This document shows, one piece after another, positions 50,047 through 60,068 of a DNA stretch of 64,000 bases. Below the pieces are notes generated by a model, which did not search any database, had not been told where the DNA came from, and saw only the letters and a program-made list of their open reading frames with translations. The stretch is from JBKDZR01 sp047971485 (lineage in GTDB: Bacteria > Pseudomonadota > Alphaproteobacteria > Rhodobacterales > Rhodobacteraceae). The position numbers were made by a program, and so were the translations under genes. The DNA lies in contig JBKDZR010000072.1 in assembly GCA_047971485.1 (NCBI GenBank), forward strand, positions 7,262 through 71,261, in the 5' to 3' direction. Positions within the stretch are counted from its first letter, which is position 1. The number at the start of each line of letters is the position of its first letter.

Positions 50047-51789
50047 TTACTTCAGGGCCGGTGCGATGCGACGCGCCAGCAGGATTTGAACGACCCGGAA
50101 CAGGATCACGAGCAAGATCATGAACAGTCCGATCACACAGACCTCTTCGGCTTTGCCCGAGGACCAGAGCTTCAGCATCTCCACGGACAAAACCTCAGTC
50201 CCGACAGAGTAAAGCAGGATCGACACGCTCAGCTCGCGCATCAGGCCAAAGAAACAAAGCACCCAGCCAATGGCAAAAGAGGGCCAGGCCAAGGCGACAA
50301 GGATCCGCGACATTGTCTGGATGAAATTTGCCCCATGGACCCGCGATGCTTCTTCAAGGTCTACGGACAGCTGGTAAAACGCCGTGGACATCGTGTTGTT
50401 GGCCAGCGGCGTGCACAGCGCGACATAGGGCAGCAAAAGGGCCCAAAGCGTCCCGTAGATTGTGACCGGGCCTGGGATATAGGCAAAGGCCCACAGATAT
50501 CCGACGCCCAGAACGATGCCCGGCATGATCCACGGCAGCCAGGCCATCAGGTCGATGACCCGCCGTCCCTTCCACCTTGTCCGGACCGAGACATAGGCGA
50601 CAAGCGACCCCAGAACCATCGCACCGCTTGCCCCGAAGAAGCCCAGCGCAAAGGTGTTGCGCGCCGCACTGCGGATCGCATCATTCGTCAGAACGCTGGT
50701 GTAATGACGCAGGGTCAGGCTCTCCCAGGTGTAGAACCCGATGTAGCGGAACACCGATCCAACGATCAGCTGCCCGACCGGCAACACCACCGTGATGAAA
50801 AAGAACAGCAGACAGAACCCGAAGGTCAGCCAGCGCCAGCGCCCCAGTCGGATGACCCCCGGACGAAAGCCCTTGCCACTGACAGTTTGATAGCTTGACG
50901 CATTGCCGATCAGTTTCCACTGCACAAGCAGCACAAGGAACATCAGCCCGATGATGATCATCGAAAAGGCCGTGGCATATTGGTAATCGGGAACGAAATC
51001 CTCGTTGATCGTGTTGTAGATCTCGGTCACAGCCACACGGATGCCTGCCGGCGTGCCAAAAAAGAGCGGGCTTTCCAGAGATTCCATGCCCCGGATGAAG
51101 CTGATGACCGAACAGGTCACGATAACAGGCAGCAGCAGGCGCAGCGTGATCGACCGGAACGTCCGCCAGCGCGACGCACCGCACATGCGCGACGCCTCTT
51201 CCAGCGAATTGTCCATCCGCCGGAAGGCCTCGACCAGGATCAGGAACGCGAAGGACACCGAATATTGCGCCATGTGCCACACGACACCGCCGAAGGAATA
51301 GACATCGACAAGCGGCTGGCTGGATCCTGTCAGACTGCGCCAGAACATGTTGATCGGCCCGGTATGCGCATTGCCCAAAAGCGCCCATGCCATCGCGGTC
51401 AGGATCGGCGGTACGAAGAACGGCAGCGTGATCAGGATTTCCAGAAGACCCCGCATCGGCGTATCGGTCCGCGCAATGATCCACGCCAGCGCAAGGGCAA
51501 CGGCAACCGACGGCACCACCTTGGTCAGAGACAAGGCCACCGTGTTGACCAGCACAATGGCATTGTCCGCCGAAAGCGCCTTGGCATAGCCCGCCAGGGA
51601 AAACGCGCCGCCCGTGCCCGGACTGCCTTCGTGCAGGCTGCCATAGACCAGCATGCCCAGCGGATAGACCATGAGGAAAAGAAGCACGAGAACCAGCAGC
51701 GCGATCCAGACGGGCCGTCCCATGCCCATCCGCCACAGACGCGCAGCCAAACCGCCATGGGGCGCGGCGGGTGTGTCGCTGACGGCCAT
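50047..51789 (-). CDS. ABC transporter permease, double-length (FbpB type), sulfatase operon
   Basis: A 580-residue permease with two fused six-helix halves, each with an EAA loop contacting the ATPase: EEASRMCGASRWRTFRSITL in the first half and EEASRVHGANFIQTMSRI in the second. FbpB/SfuB-type iron permeases have this same double structure. The ATG at 51789 begins one base after the sulfatase stop codon and follows GGGGGCACG. The frame extends far upstream, but that part is the sulfatase gene in another frame. One chain therefore provides the whole membrane channel. Confidence 0.92.
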   Translation of the reverse strand: MAVSDTPAAPHGGLAARLWRMGMGRPVWIALLVLVLLFLMVYPLGMLVYGSLHEGSPGTGGAFSLAGYAKALSADNAIVLVNTVALSLTKVVPSVAVALALAWIIARTDTPMRGLLEILITLPFFVPPILTAMAWALLGNAHTGPINMFWRSLTGSSQPLVDVYSFGGVVWHMAQYSVSFAFLILVEAFRRMDNSLEEASRMCGASRWRTFRSITLRLLLPVIVTCSVISFIRGMESLESPLFFGTPAGIRVAVTEIYNTINEDFVPDYQYATAFSMIIIGLMFLVLLVQWKLIGNASSYQTVSGKGFRPGVIRLGRWRWLTFGFCLLFFFITVVLPVGQLIVGSVFRYIGFYTWESLTLRHYTSVLTNDAIRSAARNTFALGFFGASGAMVLGSLVAYVSVRTRWKGRRVIDLMAWLPWIMPGIVLGVGYLWAFAYIPGPVTIYGTLWALLLPYVALCTPLANNTMSTAFYQLSVDLEEASRVHGANFIQTMSRILVALAWPSFAIGWVLCFFGLMRELSVSILLYSVGTEVLSVEMLKLWSSGKAEEVCVIGLFMILLVILFRVVQILLARRIAPALK

Positions 51790-51790
51790 G

Positions 51791-54007
51791 TCACGTGCCC
51801 CCGTTCTGGTCGGGGGTCGCGCGCCACAGGTCGATACGTTCAATCCGGCCCGTAAAGGCAAAGGGCGGTGTGATCCCGTCGCCCACAGGTGTGCCGCGTT
51901 CAAACCCGATGGACACGCCCTCCGACGCCGAGGACAACTTGCCAATGGACTTTGGCAAAGCCGCCTCCCCGATCCGACGGCCATCCACCTCCAGCCAAAG
52001 CGTGGCAGGGCCCGATTTCTCCGGCCCGGCAAAGTCGAACCCAAGTGTCACCTGATGCATCCCCGATGGCAGCGGTTCCTCTGTCACGACATGGGCGATC
52101 ATCTCGGCCTGATCTGCGGTGCGATAAACCGCATGAAGGCGTCCGTCCTGCATGTAAAGCGACCAACCGCCAATCCAGCCACCGTGGGTTATGAGGGTCC
52201 CCGATGCCCCGGCGGGCACCTGACACAGCACCGTCAACCGCCACGACCTGTTCTTGAGGTCGGGAAATTCCTGCCCCGGCAAGCGCCGGCCACTTGGATA
52301 ATAGGTAAAATCGCTGCGGCCCGCGAAGGGGTTCGGCATGGGCTTGACCAGATCAAACCATTGCCCTGCACGGATCGGGTGAACGTTGTTGGCCGCGCAG
52401 GCCTTGGCGAACCCTTCCTGCAACGCGGTCAGCTTTTCGGGATACGCGGCGGCCAGATCGTCAGATTGCGAATAATCCCGCGTCAGGTCGTACAGTTCCC
52501 ACCGCCAGTCTTCCGGCGCACGGCGGGGCCCCGGTTCCCATGGCAACTTGTCCGGGGTGGTCGAGGCAATCCAGCCATCCTGGTAAAAGGCCCGATGCCC
52601 CACCAATTCGAAATACTGGCCCCGCGCCTCCCGCCCGGGCGCGTCACCACCAAACGTGTAGCACATCGAAACCCCATCCATCGGCCCTTGCACCACACCT
52701 GCACGTTCGGCAGGCGCCATGATCCCGGTCGCATCCAGGATGGTGGGCAGGACATCGACCACATGGTGGAATTCATCACGCACCTCACCCGCCCCCTTGA
52801 ACCGTTCCGGCCAGGACATCACCAGACCGTTGCGCGTTCCGCCGAAATGCGATGCGACTTGTTTGAACCACTGGAACGGCGTGTTCATCGCCCAGGCCCA
52901 TCCGACCGGATAGTTTGAAAAGCTGTTCGGCCCGCCGATGGCATCGAGATTTGCGGTCAGCTCTTCGATGGTTGGTTCGATCGAGTTGTATTTCGCGATT
53001 TCGTTGGTCGCGCCCTCCAACCCGCCTTCGGCACTCGCCCCGTTGTCACCCTGTATATAGATGATGAGCGTGTTATCGAGCTGCCCACTGGCCTCAAGCT
53101 CATCCAGAATCCGGCCGAACTGATCATCCCAATGGGCCAGCATACCGGCATAGGCCTCCATCATCCGGCGATAGACACGGCGGTTTTCCTCCGGCACCTC
53201 ATCCCAGCCCGGAATGCGGTCGGGGCGCGGGGTCAATTCGGCGGTTTCCGGAATGACGCCCATCGCCTTTTGCCGGGCGAAGGTTGCGGCACGCACCGCA
53301 TCCCATCCCGCGTCAAAGGCGCCCTTGAACCGATCAATCCAATCGGCCGGGGCCTGATGCGGGGAATGCGCGGTACCCGGGGCCAGATACAACAGGAAGG
53401 GCTTGTCCGGGCTGAGACCGCGCTGCCGCCGAAGCCAGTCAATGCCTTTATCGATCAGATCCCGGTCGAGGATATAGTCAGGATCATCAGGCGGTTCGAC
53501 CAGGTTCCGGTTTTCGATCAACGCCGGCACGAACTGATTGGCCGCACCGCCGAAAAACCCGTAGTAGTAGCCAAACCCATAGCCATTGGGCCACCGGTCA
53601 TAGGGCCCCATGGACGTGCTTTCCCACAACGGCGTGTTGTGATTCTTGCCCAACCAGGCCGTATCGTACCCATTATCCGACAAGATCTGCCCCAGCGTCG
53701 CGGCCTCGACCGGGATGACCGAGGTATAACCGGGGCAGGCATTGGCCATTTCCGCAAGCCCGCCGAAACCGACATGGTGATGGTTCCGCCCCGTCAAAAG
53801 CGCGGCGCGTGTCGGCGAACACATCGCTGTCGTATGGAACCGATTGTAGCGATAGCCACGAGCGGCCACGCGGTCGAAATTGGGCGTGGGCACCGGGCCG
53901 CCGAATGTCGAGGTTGCGCCAAACCCCACATCATCGGTCAGGACAAGAAGGACATTGGGTGCCCCTTTGGGCGCGCGCGGCGGCGCGGGAAAGCTGTGCA
54001 AGGTCAT
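51791..54007 (-). CDS. arylsulfatase-type sulfatase (formylglycine-dependent), inside an ABC operon
   Basis: A 738-residue type I sulfatase, hydrolysing a sulfate ester. The modification site is C63-S-P-T-R67 followed by AALLTGR, in which the cysteine becomes formylglycine; metal-binding D25 and D26 are in LVLTDDVGFG. Further family blocks are YDTAWLGKNHNT and IYIQGDNGASAEGG. The C-terminal 130 residues are an additional beta domain. It lacks a signal peptide, so it is probably cytoplasmic and acts on imported substrate, as Pseudomonas AtsA does. The ATG at 54007 follows AGGA; a GTG 11 codons earlier is less likely. The activating enzyme is not in the window. Confidence 0.92.
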   Translation of the reverse strand: MTLHSFPAPPRAPKGAPNVLLVLTDDVGFGATSTFGGPVPTPNFDRVAARGYRYNRFHTTAMCSPTRAALLTGRNHHHVGFGGLAEMANACPGYTSVIPVEAATLGQILSDNGYDTAWLGKNHNTPLWESTSMGPYDRWPNGYGFGYYYGFFGGAANQFVPALIENRNLVEPPDDPDYILDRDLIDKGIDWLRRQRGLSPDKPFLLYLAPGTAHSPHQAPADWIDRFKGAFDAGWDAVRAATFARQKAMGVIPETAELTPRPDRIPGWDEVPEENRRVYRRMMEAYAGMLAHWDDQFGRILDELEASGQLDNTLIIYIQGDNGASAEGGLEGATNEIAKYNSIEPTIEELTANLDAIGGPNSFSNYPVGWAWAMNTPFQWFKQVASHFGGTRNGLVMSWPERFKGAGEVRDEFHHVVDVLPTILDATGIMAPAERAGVVQGPMDGVSMCYTFGGDAPGREARGQYFELVGHRAFYQDGWIASTTPDKLPWEPGPRRAPEDWRWELYDLTRDYSQSDDLAAAYPEKLTALQEGFAKACAANNVHPIRAGQWFDLVKPMPNPFAGRSDFTYYPSGRRLPGQEFPDLKNRSWRLTVLCQVPAGASGTLITHGGWIGGWSLYMQDGRLHAVYRTADQAEMIAHVVTEEPLPSGMHQVTLGFDFAGPEKSGPATLWLEVDGRRIGEAALPKSIGKLSSASEGVSIGFERGTPVGDGITPPFAFTGRIERIDLWRATPDQNGGT

Positions 54008-54084
54008 GCGATATCCTGGGGTCGTCTTGCGTTTTGCCACAGACGGGCCGCGACCGGCCCGCCCGCAATTCCCTGTGTCCGGCC

Positions 54085-55104
54085 TCAGTTCTCGCCGAAA
54101 TACCGTTTCATCGTGGCAATCGCGTCCTGACGATCTTCGCGCTGAAGCCAGCCAAGCAAGGGCTTTTCAAGCAACATGCGGTCCTCTTGCGGCAGGGTTT
54201 CGATCACGCCGTCTCGCACCGGGCGCATCCCGGCCATGCCGTAAACCGCCTGCGCCTCGGACCCGATGAAAAAGTTCATGAACACCCTGGCCGCATTCGG
54301 GTGATGTGCCCCCGCGAGCATCGACATGTCGATCGGCGTGTAGGGCACGCCCGGATCAGGCATGATAATCTTGACCGGGAGACCGTCCAGTTCCTTGTAA
54401 AACGCCAGGATTTCGCTGGTCAGCATGGCAAATTCGCCAAGCGCGACCCGGCGTTCCTCAAGCCGCATATCCCGGCTCATCGTGATGTCCTGCTCGGCAA
54501 GGCGGGCAAGATAATCGTCGCCGTAATGTTTCCAGATGGGGCCAAGGGCCCCCAGCCCACCGCCAATGGTGCGCACCTCGTTCGAGATGATCTTGCCTTT
54601 CCATTTCGGGTCAAGCACATCTTCCCACGACGTTGGCTCCTCTTCCGGTGCGACGAGATTGGTGTTCACCAAAATGCCCATGACCTGCGTCCAGGCCGGA
54701 ACCCGATAGGCGTCTGCCCCTGCATCGGCAAAAAGCGCTTCGGTGTTCGGCAAGGGCCCAGCCTCGGCCAGCAGGTTGGCCTCCTGCAAGGCCTGCAGAA
54801 TCGCGGTGGAACTGAACACGATGTCACCGCCGACGTTGCCCGTGTTACCTTCGGCCCGGATGCGTTCCATCACCTCGGTTGCGCGCGCATCAAGCGTCTT
54901 GACATCGATGCCCGTCTCTTCCTCGAACATGTCCACGACGTCATCAAAATACCGCGCACCCAACTGCGAGTGATAGATGACAAGGCTTCCCTCCTGCTGC
55001 GCGGCCGCAAGCGTTGCCCCCCAATCCTCTTGCGCCGTCGCCGGTGCAACAAGGGCCAATGTCACAAACAGGCCACCCAAGCGGCGTCCAATCGCAAATG
55101 GCAT
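54085..55104 (-). CDS. ABC transporter substrate-binding protein (FbpA/PotD-like), sulfatase operon
   Basis: A 339-residue periplasmic receptor and first gene of the sulfatase operon. The signal peptide is about MPFAIGRRLGGLFVTLALVAPATA. The mature protein starts QEDWGATLAAAQQEGSLVIYHSQ, typical of the Fe3+-type (extracellular solute-binding family 1) class, with EEETGIDVKTLDARATEVMERI and WKGKIISNEVRT. No run of tyrosines (the iron ligand YY) is evident, so iron is doubtful. The ATG at 55104 follows GGAGGAACGAA. It is divergent from the TetR gene with a shared operator. Confidence 0.92.
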   Translation of the reverse strand: MPFAIGRRLGGLFVTLALVAPATAQEDWGATLAAAQQEGSLVIYHSQLGARYFDDVVDMFEEETGIDVKTLDARATEVMERIRAEGNTGNVGGDIVFSSTAILQALQEANLLAEAGPLPNTEALFADAGADAYRVPAWTQVMGILVNTNLVAPEEEPTSWEDVLDPKWKGKIISNEVRTIGGGLGALGPIWKHYGDDYLARLAEQDITMSRDMRLEERRVALGEFAMLTSEILAFYKELDGLPVKIIMPDPGVPYTPIDMSMLAGAHHPNAARVFMNFFIGSEAQAVYGMAGMRPVRDGVIETLPQEDRMLLEKPLLGWLQREDRQDAIATMKRYFGEN

Positions 55105-55187
55105 TTCGTTCCTCCCCATGCCAGACCGCCCCTTAACGCCAGCACCGTCGTCATTTTAGACTGGCGCCGATCTGTGGTAGAGGCATT

Positions 55188-55207
55188 ATGCGAATATATG
55201 TTCGCAT
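55188..55207. promoter_or_regulatory. TetR operator: perfect 7-bp dyad with 6-base spacer
   Basis: ATGCGAA (55188-55194), spacer TATATG, TTCGCAT (55201-55207). It lies 26 bases ahead of the TetR start and 84 bases ahead of the binding-protein start, between the two divergent genes. TetR-family dimers bind just such 15-20 base dyads, so autoregulation together with control of the transport-sulfatase operon is the natural prediction. The minus strand has CATAAT (-10-like) immediately beside it. Confidence 0.75.
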
Positions 55208-55232
55208 TCGAAATCCGGAGGTGTCAAGGAAT

Positions 55233-55853
55233 ATGTCGAAAGCGGTCGCGGGAAGCCTGCCCACCCAACAAAAGCGCAGCCAGGAAATGCGAGACCGCAT
55301 TCTGGTGGCCGGCGCGCGGTTGATCGAAGAGCGGGGGCTTACATCCATTTCCGTCGCCGACATCGCGGAAGAGGCCCAGTGCTCGGTCGGCGCCTTCTAT
55401 CGACGCTTCGCGAACAAAGAGGCCTTCGTGCAATCGCTTCTGGCCGCGACACTGGAACAGGGCGCCGACGCCGTGCGTCAGGTTTTTTCCTCCGATCCCG
55501 ATTTTCAGGACGCCGCCGAAACGATTGCCTTCTTGCTGATTGAGCGTCATCTCAGGTCCCGCTCCGTCTATCGCGCGGCAATCCTGAAAAGTTTCAACGA
55601 TCCCGACGACCCGGCGATCTTTCGCAAACAGGCACGCTTTGTCCTCAGCGAGTTCAAGCTCTGGGCCGGGCGCAAACTTGGCCGCCCGCTGAGCGCAGCA
55701 GAAGATCTGCGCATCGATACCGCGTTTCAGATGCTCTATGGCACCATGATCAACGCCATCGTCACGCGTCCCGGCCCCCGCCAACTGGAGGAACCCGACT
55801 TTCAAACCGAGGTGGTGCGGGTTTTCAGCATGGCCATGGCGGACATCTTCTGA
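55233..55853 (+). CDS. TetR family transcriptional regulator of the sulfatase-ABC operon
   Basis: A 206-residue TetR regulator. HTH residues are about 18-62: MRDRILVAGARLIEERGLTS, then ADIAEEAQCSVGAFYRRFANKEAF. The C-terminal ligand domain (about 70-206) has no recognisable ligand signature. The ATG at 55233 follows AAGGAAT. An ATG at 55188 falls inside the operator dyad and would leave no leader, so it is rejected. The gene is divergent from the ABC-sulfatase operon and is the probable repressor, relieved by the imported compound or its product. Confidence 0.9.
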   Translation: MSKAVAGSLPTQQKRSQEMRDRILVAGARLIEERGLTSISVADIAEEAQCSVGAFYRRFANKEAFVQSLLAATLEQGADAVRQVFSSDPDFQDAAETIAFLLIERHLRSRSVYRAAILKSFNDPDDPAIFRKQARFVLSEFKLWAGRKLGRPLSAAEDLRIDTAFQMLYGTMINAIVTRPGPRQLEEPDFQTEVVRVFSMAMADIF

Positions 55854-55943
55854 ACGGTCTGCACCCCCGCTGCACGACGCGTCATCACAGCCAAAATTCA
55901 CTTCCGGTCAAGGGGATGGGACCCGGCATCAGATAATAAATAA

Positions 55944-56018
<75 letters not shown>

Positions 56019-56204
56019 ACACTTTTCGCGACCAGCCCGCCGAAGATCTGCTACCTATGCAGCTGCTCCCCGCGCCCGATGGCCTGCGATGCATCACGTG
56101 TCGTCCGCGACGGTCACGCTCTGTGGCAGGGCTGATAATCCGAGATCACCGGGGGTGCAAGGGCATTCTGGACGCAAATCACCCGCTGCGTTAAGGAGAG
56201 CGCC

Positions 56205-56381
56205 ATGACGCAAGATGCCGACAAGACCGGACGCAGGCAAAAGCCACCGCCAAAGACACGGGAAGACCGCCTGAAAGCCGCGCTGAAGGCCAATCTTCAG
56301 AAGCGCAAGGCACAGGCCAGAACCCGCGCGGGCAATGGCACAGACACGCCCCCCGCGGACAGCGGCACAGACAAGGATTGA
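56205..56381 (+). CDS. small basic protein, 58 aa, upstream of murA
   Basis: A 58-residue protein, MTQDADKTGRRQKPPPKT..., with a lysine/arginine/alanine-rich centre (DRLKAALKANLQKRKAQAR) that should be helical, and an acidic tail. AAGGAGAG lies 5-6 bases ahead of the ATG, and the stop is 5 bases before the murA ATG, so the murA ribosome binding site lies in its end. From memory, similar small proteins stand before murA in other Rhodobacterales. The function is unknown. Confidence 0.7.
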   Translation: MTQDADKTGRRQKPPPKTREDRLKAALKANLQKRKAQARTRAGNGTDTPPADSGTDKD

Positions 56382-56386
56382 GCAGA

Positions 56387-57648
<1,262 letters not shown>

Positions 57649-57652
<4 letters not shown>

Positions 57653-58128
57653 CCGGTGATGCCCGTTTCGAAGATGCTGGCGAAGCCCCCTTGCGCCTGC
57701 TGGCCACCGACCCCGAGGATCTGACGGTCGTCGCCTCACTGCTGCAAGATGCGTTGTTTCCGATCACCGAGATCCGTTTTGATCGCGGCCGCCGGCGTCT
57801 GGCAATCCTGCTGAACCGGTTTCGCTGGGAAGACCGTGGCGCCGCCGAGCGTCAGGGGCGTCCCTATGAACGGGTCCAGACCTTGCTGGTGATCAACGAT
57901 GTCAGCGCCGTCTCCTCGCAGGGGGTGAACCGGTCCGACGGGGATCTGATCCTGTCGCTGCTGGCACTGGAGTTTCAGGAAACCGCCGATGGCGCGGGGG
58001 ATCTGCTGCTGGTACTGGCCGGCGACGGCGCACTGCGGGTTCGGGTTGAATGTCTCGACCTGCTGGTCAAGGATGTGACCCGGCCCTATCGGGCCCCTTC
58101 GGGACAGGCCCCGCGCCACCCCGACTAG
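57649..58128 (+). CDS. DUF2948 family protein
   Basis: A 159-residue protein of the DUF2948 family, conserved in alphaproteobacteria next to murA and hisD. Conserved segments are EAPLRLLATDPEDLTVVASLLQDAL, RRRLAILLNRFRWED and the C-terminal LRVRVECLDLLVKDVTRPY. It has no signal peptide. The function is unknown; its constant neighbourhood suggests a link to cell-wall or histidine metabolism, but nothing in the sequence says so. It overlaps murA by 4 bases. Confidence 0.88.
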
Positions 58129-58285
58129 CCCGATCCGCCAGCCTTGGCCCCGGCCCGGGCCGCGGCCATCACCGCATACATCTTGGGCAGACCCGCCACT
58201 TTGCCCCCGAATCGCACGCGGATCACCTCTGGGCGGTTGAGCCCGGCTGCAACGCGCGCTATCGCAGGACGCAGGAGGCACGGCC

Positions 58286-59596
58286 ATGGCGATCACATTT
58301 TCCACCGCCGATCCGGGGTTTGAGGCGCGGTTCACCGCGCTCTTGGGCGCCAAGCGCGAAGATGCGCCCGACGTGGACACCGCAGTGGCCGCGATCATTG
58401 CCGATGTGCGCGCACGTGGCGATGCGGCGGTGATCGAGCTGACCCGGCGTTTCGACCGGCTGGATCTGACGCCCCAGACCCTGGCTTTTTCACCCGAAGA
58501 AATCGACGCCGCCTGTGCCGCCGTGCCCCCCGAGGAACGCCAGGCCCTGACCCTGGCGGCCGACCGGATCCGGGCCTATCACCAGCGGCAATTGCCCACC
58601 GATGACCGCTGGACCGATGCTTGCGGGGCCGAACTGGGCTGGCGCTGGTCAGCGGTGGCGGCGGCGGGGCTCTATGTGCCGGGGGGGCTGGCCTCGTATC
58701 CGTCTTCGGTGCTGATGAATGCCATTCCCGCCCAAGTGGCCGGGGTGGATCGGCTGGTGATCACAGCGCCTACCCCCGATGGCCAGGTCAATCCGCTTGT
58801 TCTGCTCGCCGCGCGACTGGCGGGGGTGGACACGGTCTATCGCATCGGGGGCGCCCAGGCGATCGCCGCCCTGGCCTATGGCACCGAGACGATCCAGGCG
58901 GTGGACAAGATCACCGGGCCGGGCAACGCCTATGTCGCGGCGGCCAAGCGGCGGGTTTTTGGCAAGGTCGGGATCGACATGATTGCCGGGCCCTCCGAGG
59001 TTCTGGTCATCGCCGATGCCGCCCATGATCCCGACTGGATCGCCGTCGATCTGATGAGCCAGGCGGAACACGACGCCAGCGCCCAATCGATCCTGATCAC
59101 CGATGATGCTGCCTTCGGCGAAAAGGTCGCGCGGGCCGTGGACGCCCGCCTGGAAACGCTGGAACGGCGGGGGATCGCCGGGGCCAGCTGGCGCGATTTT
59201 GGCGCGATCATCGTGGTGCGGGATATGGCCGAGGCCGCCGATCTGACCAATCGCATCGCCCCTGAGCATCTGGAACTGTGCCTGGCCGATCCCGAAGCGA
59301 TCCTGCCCGCCATCCGCCATGCCGGAGCGATCTTCATCGGCCAATGGACCCCCGAGGCCATCGGCGATTATGCCGGCGGGCCGAACCATGTGTTGCCCAC
59401 GGCGCGCTCGGCGCGGTTTTCCTCGGGGTTGTCGGTGCTGGACTTCATGAAGCGCACCACCTTGTCACGGATGACACCGGGGGCCCTGCGCGCCATCGGC
59501 CCGGCGGCGGAAACGCTGGCCCGCTCCGAAAGCCTGGAGGCCCACGCCCTGTCCATCCGGTTGCGGCTGGACCGGCTGAACGAGGCAGACACATGA
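58286..59596 (+). CDS. hisD: histidinol dehydrogenase
   Basis: HisD carries out the last two steps of histidine synthesis, oxidising histidinol to histidine with NAD+. The 436-residue protein shows the family hallmarks GGLASYPSSVLMNAIPAQVAG, DKITGPGNAYVAAAKR, DMIAGPSEVLVIAD, and catalytic E327-H328 in APEHLELC; zinc-ligand histidines are near the C-terminus. The ATG at 58286 follows AGGAGG-like bases (GGAGGCACGGCC). It overlaps the UPF0262 gene as ATGA. Other his genes are not nearby. Confidence 0.97.
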   Translation: MAITFSTADPGFEARFTALLGAKREDAPDVDTAVAAIIADVRARGDAAVIELTRRFDRLDLTPQTLAFSPEEIDAACAAVPPEERQALTLAADRIRAYHQRQLPTDDRWTDACGAELGWRWSAVAAAGLYVPGGLASYPSSVLMNAIPAQVAGVDRLVITAPTPDGQVNPLVLLAARLAGVDTVYRIGGAQAIAALAYGTETIQAVDKITGPGNAYVAAAKRRVFGKVGIDMIAGPSEVLVIADAAHDPDWIAVDLMSQAEHDASAQSILITDDAAFGEKVARAVDARLETLERRGIAGASWRDFGAIIVVRDMAEAADLTNRIAPEHLELCLADPEAILPAIRHAGAIFIGQWTPEAIGDYAGGPNHVLPTARSARFSSGLSVLDFMKRTTLSRMTPGALRAIGPAAETLARSESLEAHALSIRLRLDRLNEADT

Positions 59597-60060
59597 CCGC
59601 CGCGCACCTGGCCCATGTCGAATTGGCGGATGAGGGGCGGGGCACCTCTGCCGTGAATGAACAGGAACGCCGCGTGGCCGTCTTCGACCTGCTGGAGGAA
59701 AACAGCTTTGCCCTGACCGACGGACCGGCCGGCCCTTACCGGCTGCGTCTGGACAGTGGCGGTGGCAAGGTGCATTTCCACGTGGCCAGCGATAATGACA
59801 CGGCAGCGGTTGAGTTTCGCCTGGCCGAAGCCCCCATGCGCCAGGTCATCAAGGACTACACCCAGATCTGCAACAGCTATTACGAAGCGGTCCGTCTGCA
59901 GGGCCCCGCCGAGATCGAGGCCCTGGACGAAGCCCGCCGCGCCATCCATCTCGAAGGGGGCCGGCTGCTGCAAGAGGGGCTGGACGGCCATGCCAGGCTG
60001 GATGTGGACACGGCACGGCGGCTGTTCACACTGATCTGCGCCTTTCTGCCGGCAAAATAG
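59593..60060 (+). CDS. UPF0262 family protein
   Basis: A 155-residue cytoplasmic protein of the UPF0262 family, restricted mostly to alphaproteobacteria and regularly next to hisD. Recognisable segments are EQERRVAVFDLLEENSFAL, VEFRLAEAPMRQVIKDY and CNSYYEAVRLQGPAEIEALDEARR. No catalytic motif is evident and no function is known to me. Its ATG overlaps the hisD stop codon. Confidence 0.9.
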   Translation: MTAAHLAHVELADEGRGTSAVNEQERRVAVFDLLEENSFALTDGPAGPYRLRLDSGGGKVHFHVASDNDTAAVEFRLAEAPMRQVIKDYTQICNSYYEAVRLQGPAEIEALDEARRAIHLEGGRLLQEGLDGHARLDVDTARRLFTLICAFLPAK

Positions 60061-60068
60061 GCGCGGCT

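Noticed and set aside
55188..55232. TetR start at the upstream ATG (55188)
   Set aside because: This ATG is part of the operator dyad and has no ribosome-binding site; the ATG at 55233 has AAGGAAT and fits the family N-terminus.
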